Source of the DNA: Elusimicrobia bacterium GWA2_62_23
Lineage (GTDB): Bacteria; Elusimicrobiota; Elusimicrobia; Elusimicrobiales; UBA9959
DNA: 64,000 bases
Direction: 5' to 3'
NCBI GenBank assembly: GCA_001799635.1
Contig: MGTV01000023.1
Span: forward strand, 1 to 64,000
Shown in pieces: positions 8,571 to 19,199 of this stretch. How positions within the stretch are numbered: the stretch's first letter is position 1; the number at the start of each line of letters is the position of its first letter. The notes beneath the pieces are model-generated. The model did not search any database. It was not told the origin of the DNA and saw only the letters and a program-made list of their open reading frames with translations. Made by a program: the position numbers and the translations under genes.

Positions 8571-8597
8571 GGGCTATTTAGCAATTCGGCGGGGTGG

Positions 8598-10205
8598 TCA
8601 GAAGCGGGAAACGGAGGCGAAAACCTTGAAATCCAGCCTGGGGAACAGGCTGTTCTGCTGCTCCAGGCGGGCGAGGGCCTGTTCGTCCACCCTCTTCTCT
8701 ATGACCTCGGTCAGGAGCTTGAGCGCGTTGGCGGCGTGGTCCTCCAGGCGGCCTTTGGCGTATTCGGCGTGGGAGCCGATATACAGCAGGAACGCCCAGT
8801 CCGAGGACTGCGCCAGCAGCGTCTCCCTGGCGGCCTGGTTGAGCGCGCGGGCGCTGAGGCTGTTGAGGTCCTGGTTGCGGAAACGGTTGGCCGTCTCTAT
8901 CATCTTGTCGGTGGCGGAATAGACGGCGGGGTAGATGAAATCGTTGGTCTCGTTGACCCAGGGGTCGAAATAGCCGTTCTCGCCCCAGGAGGAGATGCCC
9001 GGGGAGATCTCCTGCGGCTCCTGGCAGGAATTGAGGTACTCGGAAGGCGTCACGAACTGCAGCGGCAGCCGCTCCTGACGGATCTTGCGGATGACCGTCT
9101 CCAGGAAGGCCGGCCCCTCGAACCACCAGTGCCCGAACAGTTCCGCGTCGTAGCAGCTGACTATCAGCGGGCGGGTGCCGCGGGCGGCGTAAAAATCGTC
9201 GGTCTGCTTCATGCGGCGGGCCAGGAAATCGGAGGCGTGCGCCTCCACCCGGGCCAGGGCGGCGTCGGGATCGTAGTACTGCTTGGCGGCCAGGTCGGCC
9301 GAGGCCCCGGTGATGCGGTGGTACTTCAGGCCCAGCGGGCGGCGGGCCCCGTCGGCGCCGAGGTAGGGGCGGATGGACTCATAGTCCCCGTCATAACCCA
9401 GGTCGCGGTAGAATTCGCGGTAGGCGGGATCGCCGGGATAACCGAATTTGGAGCTCCAGACCTCGCGCGAACTGGCGGCGTCCCGGGCGAAAAGCCCGAG
9501 GCCGTTGGAGGTGCGGTAAGGGGAATAGACCCCGTTGGGAGCGGACGCGGACGCCAGCTCCACCGCGTGGGACTCGGTAAAGGTGTAGTTGAAACCGGAA
9601 AGCTTGAGGTAGGAATTGAGGCGCGGCTCGTAAGCGCACTCCGGCAGCCAGAAACCGGCCGGCTTGCGGTTGAACCGGTCCAGGTAATCCTCGGCCGCCA
9701 CGGCCAACTGGGCCCGCACGGCCTCCGGCCGCGTCAGCAACGGCAGCACGGCGTGGGTGGCGGAGGTGGTGATGACCTCTATCTGCCCGGCGTGCTGCAG
9801 GGCTTTGAGCGGGGTAATGAGGTCGCCGCTGTACTTGTGCATCAGCTGCGCGGCCTCGGAGTAAAGTTTCTGGTAAAGCTTCACGGTCTTGAACAGGGCC
9901 GGGTCGTTCTGGGCGCGCTCAAGTTCCCGCTCTATCAGCTCCAGGCGGGATTCTATGTACTCCTGCAGCTTGGCTTCAAGGGCCTCGTTCTCCAGCATGG
10001 CGCCCAGCGTGGGCGAGATGGACACGGCCACGCCGGGGCGGATGCCCTCGGCGGAGAGGCGCTCCAGCGCGGAAATTATGGGCACGTAGGTCTCCACCAC
10101 CGCTTCGAAGAACCAGTTCTCTTCGAGGAAGGAGGAATCCTCCGGGTGGTTCACGTACGGCAGGTGCGCGTGCAGCAGGAACATCAGCGAGGCGCGCGAG
10201 CTCAT
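8598..10205 (-). CDS. Glycoside hydrolase family 57 protein (1,4-alpha-glucan branching enzyme type)
   Basis: A 535-residue cytoplasmic enzyme of the GH57/DUF1957 branching-enzyme type. The N-terminal LLHAHLPYV motif, GFWLPECAYEP (nucleophile Glu189) and SCYDAELFGHWWFEG (acid/base Asp353) are the diagnostic GH57 segments. A helical C-terminal domain follows (about 420-535). It would introduce alpha-1,6 branches into glycogen-like glucan. It overlaps the DUF4912 gene by ATGA, a pairing that is common for GH57 enzymes. Confidence 0.9.
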   Translation of the reverse strand: MSSRASLMFLLHAHLPYVNHPEDSSFLEENWFFEAVVETYVPIISALERLSAEGIRPGVAVSISPTLGAMLENEALEAKLQEYIESRLELIERELERAQNDPALFKTVKLYQKLYSEAAQLMHKYSGDLITPLKALQHAGQIEVITTSATHAVLPLLTRPEAVRAQLAVAAEDYLDRFNRKPAGFWLPECAYEPRLNSYLKLSGFNYTFTESHAVELASASAPNGVYSPYRTSNGLGLFARDAASSREVWSSKFGYPGDPAYREFYRDLGYDGDYESIRPYLGADGARRPLGLKYHRITGASADLAAKQYYDPDAALARVEAHASDFLARRMKQTDDFYAARGTRPLIVSCYDAELFGHWWFEGPAFLETVIRKIRQERLPLQFVTPSEYLNSCQEPQEISPGISSWGENGYFDPWVNETNDFIYPAVYSATDKMIETANRFRNQDLNSLSARALNQAARETLLAQSSDWAFLLYIGSHAEYAKGRLEDHAANALKLLTEVIEKRVDEQALARLEQQNSLFPRLDFKVFASVSRF

Positions 10206-10591
10206 GGCTGGGACCTCTTGTGGAACTCGAGGCTGGCGTAGGCGCGCTCTTCGGCCATGCCGGCGGCCGACGGGGCCGCGGCCTGGTTGGATTCCAGCAG
10301 TTTCTCCCAGGCCCCGCCGCGCTGCGCGTGCAGCGAGGCTTCGTAAACGCGGCCCTGCGCGGGGACCGTCAGGTACGCGCCGGCCTGCTGCCAGGAGACG
10401 CGGTGCGAAGAGGCGTGGGTCTTATCGTCGGAATAGGTGAGCCGCAGCTCCGCTTCGGGCGCGAAGGCCCCCGAGCGGAAAGCCTCGGCGCGGCCGCCGG
10501 AGAGCTGCCAGAAAATGAAGAACCGCCCCGGGTTCTTGGGGAGAAGGACGAGCCTGTCTTCGGCAGGCAGCGGTTTTGAAAGTCCGGCCAT
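10202..10591 (-). CDS. DUF4912 domain protein
   Basis: A 129-residue protein with the DUF4912 pattern: a start-proximal DRLVLLPKNPGRFFIFWQL strand pair, a central LRLTYSD segment, and a beta-rich end (GRVYEASLHAQ) before a polar tail. The fold is thought to be immunoglobulin- or CBM-like, so a glucan-binding helper for the coupled GH57 enzyme is a reasonable inference. The ATG is preceded at 7 bases by TATAGG on the same strand, compatible with a leaderless start. Confidence 0.72.
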   Translation of the reverse strand: MAGLSKPLPAEDRLVLLPKNPGRFFIFWQLSGGRAEAFRSGAFAPEAELRLTYSDDKTHASSHRVSWQQAGAYLTVPAQGRVYEASLHAQRGGAWEKLLESNQAAAPSAAGMAEERAYASLEFHKRSQP

Positions 10592-10698
10592 AACGCTGCC
10601 TATAATCTACCAAATTTCCCGTAAGTTAAAAATATTTTTTTCGGCCCGCTTTTTTTATATCATAGTTGGGTAAGCACACCGGTTTCAAGGAGCCTCTC

Positions 10699-11733
10699 AT
10701 GAAAGCCATCGTAAAGACCTCCCGGGCCCGCGGGGCCAGCTGGAAGGACGTGGAAGTCCCGGCCATCGGCAAGGACGAACTGCTCATCCGCGTCACGGCC
10801 GCCTCCATCAGCCCCGGCGACCTGGCCATCCATAACCACGCCGGCCCCGGCTTCGCCACCCCCACGCTGCCCTTCGTGTTCGGGCAGGAATTCTGCGGCG
10901 AAGTGGTGGAAATAGGCTCCCTCGCCAAGGGCTTCGACAAGGGCGACTTCGTCTCGGTGGAATCCCACATTTTCTGCGGGGTCTGCGGCCAGTGCCGCAA
11001 CGACCAGCGCCACATCTGCCAGAACCTCAAAGTGATAGGCCGCGACGTGCCCGGCGGCCTGGCGGAATACGCCGCCGTGCCGGCCCGCTGCGCCTGGAAG
11101 CATTCCGACGCCAGCCTCAAGGACGTCGGGGCCGTAATGGAGCCGTTCGGCAGCTCGGTGCACGCCGTGCTCTCCGAGGACCTGGTGGGCCGCACCGTAC
11201 TGATCTCCGGCTGCGCCCCGCAGGGCCTGTTCGCCGCCGGCATCGCCAAGGCGGCCGGCGCCAAGAAAGTGGTGGCCATGGACGCCTCCCCCTTCCGCCG
11301 CAAACTCGCGCTCAAGATGGGCGCCGACCTGGCCATAGACCCGGCCGACGGCGGCTGCATCGCCGGCGTGACCAAAGCCTGCGGCCCCGAGGGCGCCGAC
11401 GCCGTCATCGAGATGAGCGGCGCGCAGAAGGCCGTGGCCCTGGGCCTCAAGGCCCTGCGCCCCGGCGGCCGCTTTGTGGCCTTCGGTCTGCCGGTCTCCG
11501 ACCTCAGCCTGGACTACGCCGGCGAAATAGTCAGGCGCGGTCTGCGCCTGGAAGGCGTGGCCGGCCGCGAGATCTTCCGCAGCTGGTACAAGATGGAGAG
11601 CCTGCTGAAGTCCGGCGCCGTGGACCCCCGCCCGGCCATCACCCACACCTTCCCCCTCAAGGATTTCAAGAAGGCGTTCGCCCTGATAAATTCCAAAGAG
11701 AAGAAGTGCGGCAAGATCATACTCGTCCCCTAA
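10699..11733 (+). CDS. L-threonine 3-dehydrogenase-like MDR protein with altered catalytic zinc site
   Basis: The ATG at 10699 follows AAGGAG at 7 bases and gives 344 residues, close to E. coli Tdh (341). The fold, the four structural-zinc cysteines (C93, C96, C99, C107) and the SVESH and CQNLKVIG segments are Tdh-like, and KBL follows 10 bases later. However the catalytic-zinc ligands are changed: the CGTD motif is SPGD (Ser38) and GHE is GQE (Gln63), while Glu64 remains. The NAD-binding region (about 165-200) has GCAPQGLFAAG. The gene may therefore encode a zinc-independent or altered dehydrogenase. Confidence 0.75.
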   Translation: MKAIVKTSRARGASWKDVEVPAIGKDELLIRVTAASISPGDLAIHNHAGPGFATPTLPFVFGQEFCGEVVEIGSLAKGFDKGDFVSVESHIFCGVCGQCRNDQRHICQNLKVIGRDVPGGLAEYAAVPARCAWKHSDASLKDVGAVMEPFGSSVHAVLSEDLVGRTVLISGCAPQGLFAAGIAKAAGAKKVVAMDASPFRRKLALKMGADLAIDPADGGCIAGVTKACGPEGADAVIEMSGAQKAVALGLKALRPGGRFVAFGLPVSDLSLDYAGEIVRRGLRLEGVAGREIFRSWYKMESLLKSGAVDPRPAITHTFPLKDFKKAFALINSKEKKCGKIILVP

Positions 11734-11743
11734 AGGAGATATC

Positions 11744-12943
11744 ATGACAACTGCGGCTTTCGACACGCTCAAATTCGCCGACGAGGAAGTGGAACTGCTC
11801 AAGAAGGAGGGCCGCTTCCTGCAGCCGCGGGTGCTGGAGTCCGCGCAGGAGCCGGTCTCCGTGATCGACGGCAAGAAGGTGGTGAACCTCACCTCCAACA
11901 ACTACCTGGCGCTCGCCAACGACCCCAAGGTGAAGAAAGCCGCCATCGCCGCCATCGAGAAGTACGGCATCGGCTCCGCCGCCGTGCGCACCATCATCGG
12001 CACGATGTCCATCCACAAGGAGCTGGAGGAGAAGTTCGCTGCCTTCAAGCATTCCGAGGCCTCCATCCTGTTCCAGAGCGGCTTCACCTCCAACGTGGCC
12101 GTCTGCCAGTCGCTGATGTCCTCCGAGCAGGACCTGCTCATCTCCGACGAGCTGAACCACGCCTCCATCATAGACGGCGCGCGCCTCGCGAAGGCGCCCC
12201 GCAAGATCTACCGCCACAAGGACATAAAGCACCTGACCGAGATCCTCGAGACCCCGGAGGCCCGCAAGGCCCGCCGCAAGATGGTGGTGACGGACGGCGT
12301 CTTCTCCATGGACGGCGACATAGCCAACCTCGACGAGGTGGTGGCCACCGCCCACAAGTACGGCGCCTTCGTGATGGTGGACGACGCCCACGCCTCCGGC
12401 GTGATAGGCAAGGAAGGCCGCGGCACCGTGAGCCACTTCAACCTCGACGGCCAGGTGGAGATCCAGATAGGCACCCTCTCCAAGGCCTTCGCGGCCGTGG
12501 GCGGCTACGCCGCCACCACGAAGAACCTGCGCGACTACATGGGCTCGGTGGCCAGGCCGTTCCTGTTCTCCAGTTCGCAGCCGCCGTCGGTGGCGGCCTC
12601 GTGCCTGGCGGTGCTCGACATCCTGCTCCACGAGCCGCAATACCTCAAGCGCCTCTGGGACAATACCGCCTTCTTCAAGGAAGAGATGAAGAAGGCCGGC
12701 TTCAATACCGGCGAGTCCGTGACGCCTATCACCCCGGTGATGATAGGCGACCCAGTAAAGGCGAAGGCGCTTTCCAACCGGTTGTTCGAAGAAGGCGTGT
12801 TCGCCCTGCCGCTGGGTTTCCCCACCGTGCCCAAGGGCAAGGAGCGCCTGCGCACCATCGTGACCGCGGGCCACAGCATAAAGGACCTGGAGTTCGCCGT
12901 GGAGAAGTTCAAGAAGGCCGGCAAGGAGCTGGGGATAATCTAG
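11744..12943 (+). CDS. kbl: Glycine C-acetyltransferase (2-amino-3-ketobutyrate CoA ligase)
   Basis: A 399-residue PLP enzyme of the alpha-oxoamine synthase family, the expected KBL length. Visible features are TSNNYLALAND near the N-terminus, the cofactor-stacking His139 in SDELNHASIIDG, VDDAHASG (Asp213/His216) and the PLP lysine K247 in GTLSKAFAAVGGY. It cleaves 2-amino-3-ketobutyrate with CoA to glycine and acetyl-CoA. Position directly behind a Tdh-like gene supports KBL rather than BioF or serine palmitoyltransferase. AAGGAG precedes the ATG. Confidence 0.87.
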   Translation: MTTAAFDTLKFADEEVELLKKEGRFLQPRVLESAQEPVSVIDGKKVVNLTSNNYLALANDPKVKKAAIAAIEKYGIGSAAVRTIIGTMSIHKELEEKFAAFKHSEASILFQSGFTSNVAVCQSLMSSEQDLLISDELNHASIIDGARLAKAPRKIYRHKDIKHLTEILETPEARKARRKMVVTDGVFSMDGDIANLDEVVATAHKYGAFVMVDDAHASGVIGKEGRGTVSHFNLDGQVEIQIGTLSKAFAAVGGYAATTKNLRDYMGSVARPFLFSSSQPPSVAASCLAVLDILLHEPQYLKRLWDNTAFFKEEMKKAGFNTGESVTPITPVMIGDPVKAKALSNRLFEEGVFALPLGFPTVPKGKERLRTIVTAGHSIKDLEFAVEKFKKAGKELGII

Positions 12944-12954
12944 GAAGGAGAGCG

Positions 12955-12989
12955 GCGGCCGCGGTCTCAGGGCCGCGGCCGCTTTTTTT
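12955..12989 (+). terminator. Intrinsic terminator directly abutting the next start codon
   Basis: A perfect GCGGCCGCGG / CCGCGGCCGC stem is followed by seven T, and the last T touches the ATG of the protease gene. GAAGGAG lies just 5' of the hairpin. It could act as a terminator of the tdh-kbl unit, or as a folded spacer between a ribosome-binding site and the next start codon. Confidence 0.85.
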
Positions 12990-14360
12990 ATGAGAACATT
13001 ACTCTTGGCCGCCCTGCTGGCGGCGCCCGTCCGCGCCGAGATACCCGGCAAGGTCATAGAACAGGCGAAAAGCTGCGTGGTCAGCGTCGAGCGCACCACG
13101 GCCATAGGCATAAACGGGGAGCGCTCCGGACGCGCCAACGCCACCGGGTTCATAGTGGACCTGGGCAGGGGCCTCATCGCCACCAACAGGCACGTCTCCG
13201 GCACCAGCCCGGCCAAGTACAGGATCATCTTCAGGGACGGCTCCACCGCCCAGGCCCGCCTGCTCTATTACGACCCCTTCAACGACTTCGCCTTCCTTAA
13301 GGTTTCCACCGACGCTTTCAGGGGCGGCGTGACCCAGGCCGGGTTCGCTAAAGGCGGCGCCCTGGCGGAAGGTTCCGAAGTTTTCCTGGTGGGCAACAAC
13401 GAAAGCTACGAGTATTCGGTCAAGACCGGCAAGGTGGTGAACCTGGCCGTGCATAAACCGCCGCGCCAGACGCTCTCTATCCAGACCTCCTTCGACAGGA
13501 CCGGCGGCGCCAGCGGCTCCCCGGTCTTCGACGCCAAGGGGCGGGTGGCGGCCATCCACAGCCTGGGCTCCGACACGTCCAGCTTCGAGGTGCCCGCCGC
13601 CTATCTGGAAGACGCGCTTTACATGCTGAAGGCGGGGACCCTCCCACGCCGCGGCGAGCCCTGGGTGAAACTCTCCCCGGTACTGCTCTCGGACGCGGCA
13701 CGCAACCTCCGCCTGCCCAAAGAAGCGGCGGACAGGATACGCCGGGCCCGGCCCGGCGCCAAGCGGGCGTTGATGGTGCAGAAAGCGGTTCCCCCCGCCA
13801 GGCTGGAGCCGGGGGACGTCGTGATCTCGGCCGGCGGCGCGGTGATAGGGGACGACTCCTACCTGTTCGACAAGATGGCCGACCTGGCGGCCGGCGGGGA
13901 AGCGGAACTGGAGGTCTCGCGCAACGGCGGGCTCGTCACCGTGAAAACCCCGGTAGGCGACGCGCAGGCCCTCAAGGTGACGCGCTTCCTGGCTTTCAGC
14001 GGCGGTCTTTTCACGCCGTACACGCCGGAGATGCGCCTGGCCACCGGCTACGCGGGAGAAGGCGCGCTCATGGTCGGCGCGGAAAAAGGCTCGCCCTTCT
14101 ACCGGGCCGGCACCAAAAGCGAGGAGGACCACCGCCTGCTCCTTACCGAATTCAACGGCCGCAAACTGGCCGGCCTGGCGGACCTGGAAGCCGCGGCCGC
14201 GGAGATAGAGGACAAGGCGCCGGTCAATTTCGTGGCCGTGAACCTCGCCTCGATCAACCGCTCGCCCAGGGCGGACTGGGTGAACGCGGACCTGAAGTTC
14301 TGGCCGCTCAAGACCTATTCCTGGAACCAGGACGAGCTGGACTGGGAAGTAAAACCCTGA
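12990..14360 (+). CDS. Exported trypsin-like serine protease with C-terminal PDZ-like region
   Basis: A 456-residue protein with a signal peptide (about 1-16). The catalytic triad is visible as His68 (ATNRHVSG), Asp99 (PFNDFAFLKV) and Ser175 (GGASGSPVF), the HtrA/DegP pattern. Residues about 245-345 contain a PDZ-like segment (LEPGDVVISAGG). The C-terminal third is less clear. It probably acts in the periplasm. The ATG has no adjacent ribosome-binding site: a terminator hairpin separates it from GAAGGAG 40 bases upstream. This start is preferred because the signal peptide begins here. Confidence 0.82.
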   Translation: MRTLLLAALLAAPVRAEIPGKVIEQAKSCVVSVERTTAIGINGERSGRANATGFIVDLGRGLIATNRHVSGTSPAKYRIIFRDGSTAQARLLYYDPFNDFAFLKVSTDAFRGGVTQAGFAKGGALAEGSEVFLVGNNESYEYSVKTGKVVNLAVHKPPRQTLSIQTSFDRTGGASGSPVFDAKGRVAAIHSLGSDTSSFEVPAAYLEDALYMLKAGTLPRRGEPWVKLSPVLLSDAARNLRLPKEAADRIRRARPGAKRALMVQKAVPPARLEPGDVVISAGGAVIGDDSYLFDKMADLAAGGEAELEVSRNGGLVTVKTPVGDAQALKVTRFLAFSGGLFTPYTPEMRLATGYAGEGALMVGAEKGSPFYRAGTKSEEDHRLLLTEFNGRKLAGLADLEAAAAEIEDKAPVNFVAVNLASINRSPRADWVNADLKFWPLKTYSWNQDELDWEVKP

Positions 14361-14375
14361 GGGCGCCGCTTTTTA

Positions 14376-14381
14376 TATAAT
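14376..14381 (+). promoter_or_regulatory. -10 box implying a leaderless start
   Basis: TATAAT lies exactly six bases before the ATG at 14388, with no ribosome-binding site between, so the transcript would start at or very near the A of ATG. A -35 match is not evident. Confidence 0.6.
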
Positions 14382-14387
14382 CCAATT

Positions 14388-14972
14388 ATGCCGGACCAAC
14401 AGACCCTGCTGCTTTCAGCCGCCGTAATACTGGCCGCCGGCCTGGCCGCCTATCACTTTCTCCGCGGACCCGACGAGCTGGAAGAAAGCCCGCGCCCCGG
14501 CAGCGACTTCGAGAAGTTCGGGGTGGAGATACGGCTGCGGGACCTCTTCCGGCTGGCGGTGCTGCTGGAGGAAGAAGGGATGGCCCTCTACCTGAAGCTG
14601 GCCGATATGGCCGTGAGCCCCGACACCCGCAAGCTCTGCGCGAAGCTGGCCGAAGACGAGGTGGAGCATAAGCAGCTTTTCCTCGACAGGCTGGGCCGCT
14701 GGCGCAGCCTCCACCCCAACCGCGTCACCTGGCCGCTGTTCCTGGAAAAGGTGAAAGCGGAGGGCCTGTACGACGACCCGCCCGGCGGGACGGCCACCGA
14801 AAAGGAAATGGCCGCGTTCGCTATCCTGCAGGAAAGGCGCACCGTGGAATTTTACCGCATGTTCGAGAACTCTTTTCCCGACGCCTGGCGGCGCGAGAAA
14901 CTGAAAGACCTGGTGGAGCAGGAGCGCTCGCACGAGCAGAAGCTCCGCGAAGCCTACCCCGACATCCCCTGA
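14388..14972 (+). CDS. Membrane-anchored ferritin-like (rubrerythrin-type) protein
   Basis: A 194-residue protein with one N-terminal transmembrane helix (about 7-24) followed by a four-helix ferritin-like domain. Helix signatures carry the metal-type glutamates: LLEEEGMALYLKLAD, then AKLAEDEVEHKQLFLDRL (E-x-x-H), then AILQERRTVEFYRMFE, then EQERSHEQKLREAYPD. That is the E...EXXH...E...EXXH arrangement of di-iron proteins. A role in iron or peroxide handling at the membrane is inferred. A TATAAT box six bases upstream suggests a leaderless mRNA. Confidence 0.72.
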   Translation: MPDQQTLLLSAAVILAAGLAAYHFLRGPDELEESPRPGSDFEKFGVEIRLRDLFRLAVLLEEEGMALYLKLADMAVSPDTRKLCAKLAEDEVEHKQLFLDRLGRWRSLHPNRVTWPLFLEKVKAEGLYDDPPGGTATEKEMAAFAILQERRTVEFYRMFENSFPDAWRREKLKDLVEQERSHEQKLREAYPDIP

Positions 14973-14974
14973 TA

Positions 14975-16474
14975 TCAGTGGCGGAAGTGCCGGATCCCGG
15001 CCAGCAGCATCGCCACGTTCCTGGAATCGCACAGCGCCGCGCAGTCGGCGTCGTCCTGCCAGCCGCCCGGCTGGATCACCGCTGTAACGCCCGAGGCCAG
15101 GGCGGCCTGCAGGCTCTTCAGCGGCAGGGCCGCGTCGGCGGCCAGCACCAGCGGCCCGGCGCCGGGCAGTATCCCTCGCTTTTCCCGCATCTTCCAGACC
15201 GCGCCGCGCACCGCGTCGTAGGTGGAACTTTCCGCCGCGCTCACGGCCAGGGCGGTGCCGCCCTCCGCCAGCACCACGGCGTAAGTCTTGGCGTACTTGG
15301 CCGTCTTCCAGGCTATCAGCAGCGAGCGCATTTCGGCCTCCGAGGGCCGGCGGCGCGTGACGCACTTCGGTTCCGAGGAGAAAAGGCGGTTGTCGCGGGC
15401 TTCTATCAGGAGGCCGCCAGAAACGGAATGGAGCTGCACCTCGTGGGGCGAGAGCACCGGCGCGCCCAGTTCGAGCACCCGCAGGCCTTCCTTGGCGCGC
15501 AGCAGCGGCAGGGCGTCCGGCGCGTAAGCGGGGGCCACCACGCTTTCTATGAACGTCTCCCCCAGCAGCCGGGCGGTCTCGGCGTCCACCTGGCGGTTGA
15601 ACGCGGCGGTGCCGCCCACCGCTCCCGCGGGGTCGGCGCGCAGGGCGCCGCGCAGGCATTCGGCCGGGGACGGCGCGGCGCAGAGCCCGGCGGGCCGGGC
15701 GTGCTTTACCACGGCGCATACGGGCTCGTCGAATTCCATGGCCAGTTCGAAGGCGGTGTCCAGGTCCAGGTAATGGTTCAGGTTGAACTTGCCGCCGGAG
15801 AGTATCCTGGCGGCGTTCAGGCCGCGCGGCCGGGCGCCGCTCAGGGCGTAGAGGGCCGCGCCCTGGTGGCGGTTCTCGCCGTACTCCAGGTCGGCCACTT
15901 TGCGCAGGCTCATCACCATCTCGTCGTCGAGCAGGCCGCCGGTCTCGGCGAGGTACTGGGCCACGGTGGCGTCGTAGGCGGCGAGGTACTGCCAGGCCTT
16001 GGCGGCCAGCTGCTTCTTAACGGCCGGCTCCAGCCCGCCGGCGTCGGCGAAGGCTTTCAGCACCGGGGTGTAATCGTCGGGCCGGCAGACGGCCACCACG
16101 TTCTCGAAATCGCGGGCGGCGGCCCTGAGCACGGCCGAGTTGGCCTGGTCGAGGTAATTGGAGAGTTCGGAGAGGGCGAATTCCTCCTGCCCTACTATGC
16201 TGGCGATGGGGTAGAGGTTGGCGGCCACCACGTAGAAGCGGGGCAGCTCCACGCCGTTCTCGGAGACGGCCGGGAAGCGGCCGGACAGGGCCTTGAGCAC
16301 GGCGCCCGGCACCGGCGGGGAGTAGCGGACCTCTTCCACCTCGAGGCCGGCCTCGGCCAGGAGTTTATGCGTGGAACCGGAGGCGTAAATCTCGAACCCG
16401 AGCTCCGCCAGCCCGCGGGCGAACTCCTCCACCCCGGTCTTGTCGTAAACGCTTATGTAGGCTGTTTTATCCAT
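14975..16474 (-). CDS. purH: Divergent PurH-like protein (AICAR transformylase/IMP cyclohydrolase family)
   Basis: ATG 16474 follows GGGAG and gives 499 residues; an ATG 18 bases upstream has no such site. The overall layout is PurH: an N-terminal MGS-like domain (ISVYDKTGVEEFARGLAELG) and a C-terminal AICARFT domain (YGENRHQGAALY, VVKHARPAG, AVIQPGG, RHFRH end). Several usual catalytic motifs are altered. The cyclohydrolase segment GRVKTLHPKIHGG is missing, KHxNPCG reads KHARPAG (K257, H258), and the GQxSRVDS segment reads AAESSTYDA. It could be a fast-evolving active enzyme or a paralogue with changed function. Confidence 0.72.
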   Translation of the reverse strand: MDKTAYISVYDKTGVEEFARGLAELGFEIYASGSTHKLLAEAGLEVEEVRYSPPVPGAVLKALSGRFPAVSENGVELPRFYVVAANLYPIASIVGQEEFALSELSNYLDQANSAVLRAAARDFENVVAVCRPDDYTPVLKAFADAGGLEPAVKKQLAAKAWQYLAAYDATVAQYLAETGGLLDDEMVMSLRKVADLEYGENRHQGAALYALSGARPRGLNAARILSGGKFNLNHYLDLDTAFELAMEFDEPVCAVVKHARPAGLCAAPSPAECLRGALRADPAGAVGGTAAFNRQVDAETARLLGETFIESVVAPAYAPDALPLLRAKEGLRVLELGAPVLSPHEVQLHSVSGGLLIEARDNRLFSSEPKCVTRRRPSEAEMRSLLIAWKTAKYAKTYAVVLAEGGTALAVSAAESSTYDAVRGAVWKMREKRGILPGAGPLVLAADAALPLKSLQAALASGVTAVIQPGGWQDDADCAALCDSRNVAMLLAGIRHFRH

Positions 16475-16505
16475 AGGTACTCCCCAGAGCACATTCTAAC
16501 TTTTA

Positions 16506-16630
16506 GGTTGGCCGGGGGCATACCCCCGAGCGCCATTTGGGGAAGGGAGGCTCAATCGCGCAGCGATTGAGGGGAACCGCGCAACGGTTCCCTGCAGTCA
16601 TGGCGAGCGGGGGTATGCCCCCGGCCAACC
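16506..16630. repeat. Compound palindromic element with nested hairpins
   Basis: A 23-bp perfect terminal inverted repeat (16506-16528 and 16608-16630) encloses two further perfect hairpins: CTCAATCG/CGATTGAG with a CGCAG loop, and GGGAACCG/CGGTTCCC with a CGCAA loop. Each terminal arm itself folds (CGGGGG-CATA-CCCCCG or its complement). It fills the 172-base gap between the end of ligA and the start of purH. No coding potential was seen. It looks like a REP/MITE-type element or a bidirectional structure. Confidence 0.8.
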
Positions 16631-16646
16631 GGGACGCCGGAGAACC

Positions 16647-19063
<2,417 letters not shown>

Positions 19064-19130
19064 AATTAAAGACCCTGCGCCTATATGATACAAAATTTGA
19101 CGACGGGCGGACACAGGCCGCGCCCCCTCG

Positions 19131-19159
19131 TTGCCTTGCCCCCCTTTCTTTTGTAGACT
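19131..19159 (+). promoter_or_regulatory. Candidate sigma70 promoter for the slipin gene
   Basis: TTGCCT (19131) and TAGACT (19154) are 17 bases apart, placing the start about 35 bases before the ATG at 19200. It lies in the divergent gap between nusB and the slipin gene. Confidence 0.5.
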
Positions 19160-19199
19160 TTAGGCAGAAGTCCGACTTTCTTGGGCACGGAGGGTGAAC

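Noticed and set aside
8427-10241. A 604-codon plus-strand open frame opposite the GH57 gene
   Set aside because: It is an antisense shadow of the clearly recognisable GH57 enzyme and covers the riboswitch region.
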